The position numbers and the translations under genes were made by a program. The notes under the pieces were generated by a model. The model was not told the DNA's origin, made no database searches, and saw only the letters and a list, made by a program, of their open reading frames with translations. Positions 59,026-64,000 of a stretch of DNA of 64,000 nucleotides are shown in pieces. Where the stretch lies: contig NZ_DASZBH010000012.1 of the NCBI RefSeq assembly GCF_035944355.1, forward strand, positions 124,001-188,000. Reading direction: 5' to 3'. This DNA is from Frateuria_A sp035944355 (GTDB lineage Bacteria; Pseudomonadota; Gammaproteobacteria; Xanthomonadales; Rhodanobacteraceae). Position 1 is the first letter of the stretch; each line of letters starts with the position of its first letter.

Positions 59026-61143
59026 ATGAACCACACCCTGCTCGCCGCCAGTCTTGCCTTGGCATTGGCCGCTCCGGCCTTCGCCGACGACACGGCGACA
59101 GCGCCCACCGCTCCCCCGCAGGTGCGCCAGCTGGGCACGGTCGACGTCAGTGCCGCGCTGGACCAGTCGCGCAACGCGCTGTCGCCCGATACCGGCTCCA
59201 GCCAGTACGTGATCGATGAGAAGGCGATCCAGCAATTGCCGCTGGGCGCGTCCACGCCGCTCAACCAGGTCGTGCTGCAGGCGCCTGGCGTGGTGCAGGA
59301 TTCCTACGGCGGTTTGCACGTGCGCGGCGACCACGCCAACCTGCAGTACCGCATCAATGGCGTGATCATCCCCGAATCGATCGCCGGCTTCGGACAGGCG
59401 CTGGATGCGCGCACCGTGCAGACGGTGAAGCTGCTCGATGGTGCCCTGCCGGCGCAATACGGCCTGCGCACCGCCGCCGTGGTGGACATCACCACCAAGA
59501 GTGGCCACCAGCTCGGCGACGGCGGCAGCGTCGGCGTCACCGGCGGCTCGTTCGGCATGCTCAACCCGAACGCCTCGCTGTGGGGCAGCAACGACCGCTG
59601 GAGCTACTTCTTCACCGCCAACTACCTGCAGAGCGACGTGGGCGTGGAGAACCCCACTTCCAGCCGCAAGCCGATCCACGACCGGACCAATCAGGTGAAG
59701 GGTTTCGGTGACGTTTCCTATCTGATCGACAACGACACGCGCCTGAGCCTGCTGTTCGGGGTCAGCAACAACCGCTTCCAGATCCCGAACAATCCCGGGC
59801 AGTCGCCACAGTTCGGCTACCTGGACACCGTGTCCTTCGACTCCGCCCGGCTCGATGAGCGACAGCGCGAGAACACCCGCTTCGGCGTGCTTTCGCTGCA
59901 GGGCAAGCTGGGCGCCACCGACTACCAGGTGTCGCTGGGCCAGCGCTATTCCAGCCTCCGGTTCACCCCCGACATCGCCGGCGACCTGATGTTCAACGGC
60001 GTCGCCTCGACCATCGACCGCAGCAACCGCGCCAGCACCCTGCAGGCCGACTTCGCCACGCCGCTGGGCGACAGCCACACCCTGCGCTACGGCGTCTACG
60101 GCAGCTTCGAGCGCGCGCCGAGCCGCAATGACGCCTATGTGTTCCCGACCGACGCCACCGGCAACCAGGCGAGCACGACGCCGATCCTCATCGCGGACGG
60201 CAACCGACTGACCGCCAGGACGTGGTCGGCCTACCTGCAGGACGAGTGGAGCATCGGCGACAAGCTGACGGTGAACTACGGCCTGCGTGGCGACCGCTAC
60301 CATGCGTTCCGCACCGAGAGCCAGCTCAGCCCGCGCCTGGGCCTGGTGTACCAGGCGACCGACAGCACCGTGCTGCACGCCGGCTACTCCCGCTACTTCA
60401 CGCCGCCGGCGACCGAGGCGATCACTACGGCAAATATCGAGAGGTTCGATGGAACGACCAACGCCTTGCCGCACGCCGGCGACAACACGCCGCTGAGCGA
60501 GCGCAGCGATTATTTCGATGTCGGCGTGCAGCAGCGATTGGGCCCACTGACCCTGGGCCTGGACACCTATTACCGCAAGGTGCGGCGCCTGCAGGACGAA
60601 GGCCAGTTCGGCGCCGCGCTGGTGTATTCCACCTTCAACTACGCAAAAGGGCGGATCAAGGGCGTGGAGTTCACCGCCAACTACGACAGCGGCCCGTTCA
60701 GCGCCTACTTCAACCTGGCAGCCAGCCAGGCGATCGGCACCCACGTCATCACCAGCCAGTACAATTTCGACCCTAGCGATCTGGCCTACCTTGCCGACCA
60801 CTACATCTTCCTCGACCACGACCAGGCGTATTCCTCCTCCGGCGGCCTGAGCTACGCGCTCTCGGACAAGACCCACGTGGGCGCCGACTACCTGTTCGGC
60901 AGCGGCCTGCGCAAGGACGGGAGCGTGCCCAACGGCGCCTCGCTGCCGGACTACTTCCAGCTCAACCTGAGCCTTTCGCACGACTTCAGCTTGGGTCACC
61001 TGGGCGACCTGCACACCCAGCTGGCGGTCATCAACGCACTGGACCGCACTTACGAGCTACGCGACGGCAGCGGTATCGGCGTGGGCGCGCCGCAGTTCGG
61101 CCCGCGGCGCGGGGTGTATCTGAGCCTGCAGAAGGATTTCTGA
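59026..61143 (+). CDS. TonB-dependent receptor, probably for zinc or a zincophore
   Basis: A 705-residue outer-membrane receptor. The signal peptide ends at APAFA (about residue 20). VRQLGTVDVSA may be the TonB box. The plug domain contains VLQAPGVVQDSYGGLHVRGD and YRINGVIIPES, then VKLLDGALPAQYGLRTAAVVDI. The 22-stranded barrel ends GVYLSLQKDF with terminal Phe. The Zur-like operator over its promoter is the reason to propose zinc uptake (ZnuD-like). The His-rich loops of ZnuD are not obvious, though HYIFLDHDQAY is a local cluster. It is transcribed alone. Confidence 0.88.
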   Translation: MNHTLLAASLALALAAPAFADDTATAPTAPPQVRQLGTVDVSAALDQSRNALSPDTGSSQYVIDEKAIQQLPLGASTPLNQVVLQAPGVVQDSYGGLHVRGDHANLQYRINGVIIPESIAGFGQALDARTVQTVKLLDGALPAQYGLRTAAVVDITTKSGHQLGDGGSVGVTGGSFGMLNPNASLWGSNDRWSYFFTANYLQSDVGVENPTSSRKPIHDRTNQVKGFGDVSYLIDNDTRLSLLFGVSNNRFQIPNNPGQSPQFGYLDTVSFDSARLDERQRENTRFGVLSLQGKLGATDYQVSLGQRYSSLRFTPDIAGDLMFNGVASTIDRSNRASTLQADFATPLGDSHTLRYGVYGSFERAPSRNDAYVFPTDATGNQASTTPILIADGNRLTARTWSAYLQDEWSIGDKLTVNYGLRGDRYHAFRTESQLSPRLGLVYQATDSTVLHAGYSRYFTPPATEAITTANIERFDGTTNALPHAGDNTPLSERSDYFDVGVQQRLGPLTLGLDTYYRKVRRLQDEGQFGAALVYSTFNYAKGRIKGVEFTANYDSGPFSAYFNLAASQAIGTHVITSQYNFDPSDLAYLADHYIFLDHDQAYSSSGGLSYALSDKTHVGADYLFGSGLRKDGSVPNGASLPDYFQLNLSLSHDFSLGHLGDLHTQLAVINALDRTYELRDGSGIGVGAPQFGPRRGVYLSLQKDF

Positions 61144-61248
61144 GCGGGAGCGCCTTCCCGCGCATGAGCCGAGGCCAGCGTGGCGTCCAAAACGGGATGC
61201 CCACGCCGCATCGGCTACCCTGTGCACCTTTTGCACTAGCCGCGACCC

Positions 61249-62442
61249 ATGGCCTCCCGACTCCCTGATCCCGGCGCCGACGAGCGCGCGCATTCCGAAC
61301 GCCTGCTGCAGCTGCTGCGCACGCAGATCGCCTCGCAGGGACCGATGCCGTTCGCGCAGTACATGGAGCGCTGCCTCTACGCACCGGGCCTGGGGTACTA
61401 CAGCGCGGGCAAGACCAAGTTCGGCGCGGCGGGCGATTTCGTCACGGCGCCGGAACTCGGTGGCCTGTTCGCCCGCTGCGTGGTCAACGCGGTGCAGCCG
61501 GTCATGGCGATGCTGGGCGAGCAGGCGGATTTCCTCGAGCTCGGCGGCGGCAGCGGCGCGTTCGCCGAGGCCGCGCTGCTCGCCTTCGCCGAGGCCGGCG
61601 TGCTGCCGCGCCGCTACCTGATCCTGGAACCCAGCGCCGACCTGCGCGAACGCCAGCGCGAACGGCTCGCCGCCGCCCTGCCGGCCGGGCTCAACGCGCG
61701 CGTGGCCTGGCTGGACCGCCCGCCGGAGGATGGCTGGCGCGGCGTGCTGTTCGCCAACGAGGTCGTCGACGCCTTGCCGACCACGCGCTTCACCCTGCGC
61801 GCCGGCGAGGTCTACGAGGAACACGTGGCGCTGGATGGCGAAGGCCGGCTGATGCGCACCGACCGTCCGGCCGATGTGCTGGTCACCGGCGCCGTGCGCC
61901 ACCTGGAGCGCGACCTCGGCCGGCCGTTCGAGGACGGTTACCGCTCCGAGGTGCTGCCGCAACTGCCGTACTGGATCCAGGCGGTGGCCGGCTCGCTCGA
62001 GGCGGGCGTGATGCTGTTCGTCGACTACGGCTACGTGCGCCGCGAGTACTACCTCGCCGAACGCCGGGACGGCACGCTGATGGCGCACTACCGACACCAC
62101 GCGCATGCCGACCCACTCTATCTGCCCGGGCTCAACGACCTGACCGCCTCGGTCGATTTCACCGCGCTGGCGGAGGCTGGCAACAGCGCCGGTTTCGGAG
62201 TGGCGGCGTACCTGCCGCAGGCGCAGTTCCTGCTGGCCAGCGGTCTGCAAGGCGTGTTCGAGCAGGCGCACGCGCAAGCGGCCGACGATTTCGCCCGCCA
62301 CCGGCTGGCGCAGGAAGTGCGCCGGCTGACGATGCCCGAACAGATGGGCGAACGCTTCCAGGCCATGCTGTTCGCGCGCGGCCTGGAGGTGCTGCCGCTG
62401 GCCGCCGAATTGCTGGCCGCCGATCGGGGCGGGCGGCTCTGA
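61249..62442 (+). CDS. SAM-dependent methyltransferase of the MidA/NDUFAF7 family
   Basis: A 397-residue class I methyltransferase (DUF185). It has the family start MPFAQYMERCLYAPGLGYYS, the KFGAAGDFVTAPELG loop, the SAM site FLELGGGSGAFAEAAL, LFANEVVDALP, and FVDYGYVRREYY. The eukaryotic relative methylates an Arg of a complex I subunit; the bacterial target is unknown. It is convergent with hemH, with an 11-bp hairpin between. Confidence 0.9.
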   Translation: MASRLPDPGADERAHSERLLQLLRTQIASQGPMPFAQYMERCLYAPGLGYYSAGKTKFGAAGDFVTAPELGGLFARCVVNAVQPVMAMLGEQADFLELGGGSGAFAEAALLAFAEAGVLPRRYLILEPSADLRERQRERLAAALPAGLNARVAWLDRPPEDGWRGVLFANEVVDALPTTRFTLRAGEVYEEHVALDGEGRLMRTDRPADVLVTGAVRHLERDLGRPFEDGYRSEVLPQLPYWIQAVAGSLEAGVMLFVDYGYVRREYYLAERRDGTLMAHYRHHAHADPLYLPGLNDLTASVDFTALAEAGNSAGFGVAAYLPQAQFLLASGLQGVFEQAHAQAADDFARHRLAQEVRRLTMPEQMGERFQAMLFARGLEVLPLAAELLAADRGGRL

Positions 62443-62443
62443 C

Positions 62444-62473
62444 GTCGATCCCTCACGCACGCGAGGGATCGAC
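62444..62473. terminator. 11-bp hairpin between convergent genes
   Basis: GTCGATCCCTC (62444-62454) and GAGGGATCGAC (62463-62473) pair perfectly around ACGCACGC, starting 2 nt after the methyltransferase stop and ending 9 nt before hemH ends. Without T-runs; probably a Rho-assisted or bidirectional end. Confidence 0.6.
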
Positions 62474-62481
62474 CGCAAACG

Positions 62482-63528
62482 CTACGCGTCCGAATCCGGC
62501 CAGCCCTGCGCATGCCGGCGGGCCAGCGCGGCCAGGCTCGCCACCTGTTCGGGCGAATCGTTGAGCGCAGGGATGTAGCGCAACTCCTTGCCACCGGCGG
62601 CGAGGAAGAAATCGCGGTTCTGCATGGCGATTTCCTCCAGCGTTTCCAGGCAGTCCACCGCGAAGCCGGGGCAGGCCACGTCCAGCCGCCGGACGCCCTC
62701 GGTGGCGAGCTGGCGCACGGTGGCGTCCGTGTAGGGCTGCAACCACGGCTCGCGGCCCACGCGCGACTGGAAGCTGAGCAGCAACTGGCTCGGGTCCAGC
62801 CCCAGCCGCGTGCGCAGGCGGTGCGCGGTGGCCTGGCACTGGTCCAGATAGGGATCGCCCAGCCGCACGTAGCGCTCGGGGATGCCGTGGAAGGACAGCA
62901 GCAGCTTTTCCCCGCGGCCGTGCTCGTCCCACCAGCGCTCGATGCGCCGGGCCAGCGCCTCGATATGCGCCGGGTCGTCGTGGTAGTCGTTGACCAGCCG
63001 CACTTCGGGTGGCCAGCGCAGGCGTTTGAGTGCATCGGCGACGGCGTCGATCACCGATCCGGTGGAGGTGGCCGAGTATTGCGGATACAGCGGGACCACC
63101 AGCAGGCGCCGGACGCCCGCCGCCTGCAGCCGTTCGATCTGCGCCTGCACGGAAGGCGCGCCATAGCGCATCGCCAGCGCCACCTGCGCCTGTCCGTCCA
63201 GTTCGGTCGCAAGCGCCTGGGTCAGCGCCTCGCTGAGCACGCGCAGCGGCGAACCGGCCGAGGTCCAGATGCGCGCGTACGCATGCGCCGAACGGCGCGG
63301 GCGTATCGCCAGGATGACCCTGAGGATCGGCCACCAGAGCCAACGTGGATAGTCGATCACGCGCCGGTCGGACAGGAACTCGGCCAGGTAACTGCGCAGT
63401 GCGCGCGGCGTGGGCGCCTCGGGTGTGCCCAGGTTCACCAGCAGCACGCCGGTGGCCGGGGCGCCAGCCTGAACGCCGCGGTCAGGGGCGGTGCCGGCAG
63501 GGCCGGTATAGTGGCTGGGCTGTGGCAT
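62482..63528 (-). CDS. hemH: ferrochelatase
   Basis: Inserts Fe2+ into protoporphyrin IX, the last step of haem b synthesis. 348 residues. VLLVNLGTPEAPTPRALRSYL is the family start, LLLSFHGIPERYVRLGDPY holds the metal-binding His, and VACPGFAVDCLETLEEI holds the conserved Glu. The ATG at 63528 gives a roughly 25-residue Pro/Gly/Ala-rich leader before the core. Together with HemB, CtaB and CtaA, this window encodes several haem steps. Confidence 0.95.
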   Translation of the reverse strand: MPQPSHYTGPAGTAPDRGVQAGAPATGVLLVNLGTPEAPTPRALRSYLAEFLSDRRVIDYPRWLWWPILRVILAIRPRRSAHAYARIWTSAGSPLRVLSEALTQALATELDGQAQVALAMRYGAPSVQAQIERLQAAGVRRLLVVPLYPQYSATSTGSVIDAVADALKRLRWPPEVRLVNDYHDDPAHIEALARRIERWWDEHGRGEKLLLSFHGIPERYVRLGDPYLDQCQATAHRLRTRLGLDPSQLLLSFQSRVGREPWLQPYTDATVRQLATEGVRRLDVACPGFAVDCLETLEEIAMQNRDFFLAAGGKELRYIPALNDSPEQVASLAALARRHAQGWPDSDA

Positions 63529-63614
63529 CGAACGGACCGGTGGCGCGCGGGCAGGCGGTGGAGTCTGCCACAAGCCGTCGGTACACCCTCACATCCCTGT
63601 GGAAGGAGCACCCC

Positions 63615-64000
63615 ATGTTCAAGGCATTGCGTCGTTGCTCGCTGCTCGCACTGGCCCTGCTGCTGCCGGCGATGGCCGTGCATGCCGAGGACCCGCCGCT
63701 GGTGCGCTCGCAGAACGCCGTGCGCGTGCTGCGCGAGGTCATGCAGGCGCCGGACAAGGCGATCCCGCAGGACCTGCTGAAGAACGCCAAGGCGATCGCG
63801 GTGATTCCCGACATGGTCAAGGCAGGGTTGATCTTCGGTGGCCGGCGGGGCGAGGGGCTGATCTCGGTGAAGGGTCCGGACGGCGCCTGGTCCAACCCGA
63901 GCTTCATCACGCTCACCGGCGGCAGCGTGGGCTTCCAGGCGGGCGTGTCCTCGACCGACGTGATCCTGGTGTTCCGCACTCAGCGCGGGGTGGACTCGAT
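63615..64000 (+). CDS. SYLF/YSC84 lipid-binding domain protein (5' part)
   Basis: The first 128 codons of a secreted protein cut by the window end. The signal peptide is MFKALRRCSLLALALLLPAM..VHA. The following VRVLREVMQAPDKAIPQDLL and KAIAVIPDMVKAGLIFGGRRGEGL match the SYLF (YSC84) domain, which binds phosphoinositide-like lipids in eukaryotes; the bacterial role is unclear. GGAAGGAG precedes the ATG by 6 nt. Divergent from hemH. Confidence 0.88.
   Translation, partial: MFKALRRCSLLALALLLPAMAVHAEDPPLVRSQNAVRVLREVMQAPDKAIPQDLLKNAKAIAVIPDMVKAGLIFGGRRGEGLISVKGPDGAWSNPSFITLTGGSVGFQAGVSSTDVILVFRTQRGVDS

Overview
The window is GC-rich chromosomal DNA with no plasmid, phage or insertion-sequence signature. 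Gene content and order point to a gammaproteobacterium of the order Xanthomonadales, most likely a Rhodanobacter/Dyella/Frateuria-type member of Rhodanobacteraceae. The clues are an aa3-type cytochrome oxidase operon led by a DUF2244 gene, rpsU-yqeY-dnaG opposite tsaD, a secB-gpsA pair, rpmB-rpmG, and a bifunctional PutA without a DNA-binding domain. This placement is inferred from family resemblance only. I found no rRNA, tRNA or CRISPR array.

Layout. 1-2.7 kb: end of a halogenase-like flavoprotein, thymidine kinase, an unknown protein, and mutM. 2.9-7.7 kb: gnd, then a Gld-type ABC exporter (ATPase, permease, GldG-like and DUF4340 proteins) in overlapping genes. 7.8-12.2 kb: fatty acid desaturase, DUF3016 protein, rpmBG, secB-gpsA. 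12.3-20.7 kb: SNF2 helicase, HAD phosphatase, a small secreted protein, glucokinase, hemB, and a Kef-type antiporter. 20.9-26.8 kb: a giant membrane-ankyrin protein, a YcgL protein, a FadL porin and a small disordered protein. 26.8-31.5 kb: coniferyl-aldehyde-type dehydrogenase and putA. 31.8-40.0 kb: cytochrome oxidase subunits II, I and III, their assembly factors, and haem A synthesis (ctaA, ctaB). 40.0-49.3 kb: a metal-transport block, with mgtA behind a long structured leader and then a tripartite heavy-metal RND pump. 49.3-54.4 kb: a YfeH-type transporter, a DedA protein, and dnaG, DUF1328, yqeY and rpsU on the minus strand. 54.5-58.9 kb: tsaD, folB-folK, a DUF6159 membrane protein, a pteridine-reductase-like SDR and an EcsC protein. 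59.0-64.0 kb: a TonB receptor behind a probable Zur box, a MidA methyltransferase, hemH, and the start of a SYLF-domain protein.

How genes work together. HemB and HemH act early and at the end of protohaem synthesis. CtaB and CtaA convert protohaem to haem A for the oxidase encoded just upstream of them. FolB, FolK and the FolM-like SDR belong to pterin/folate metabolism. Glk and Gnd belong to sugar catabolism. Metal handling recurs: Mg2+ (mgtA), heavy metals (RND), and probably Zn2+ (TonB receptor).

The observations most worth checking are: (i) the roughly 550-nt leader of mgtA, with a consensus promoter, a perfect long-range inverted repeat and two small ORFs; (ii) a near-consensus Zur operator lying on the -10 of the TonB receptor; (iii) an oxidase operon without cox11 or a recognisable sco, carrying instead a one-helix small protein and a membrane-anchored CX3C protein; and (iv) three genes whose -10 box sits exactly 6 nt before the ATG, suggesting leaderless mRNAs.
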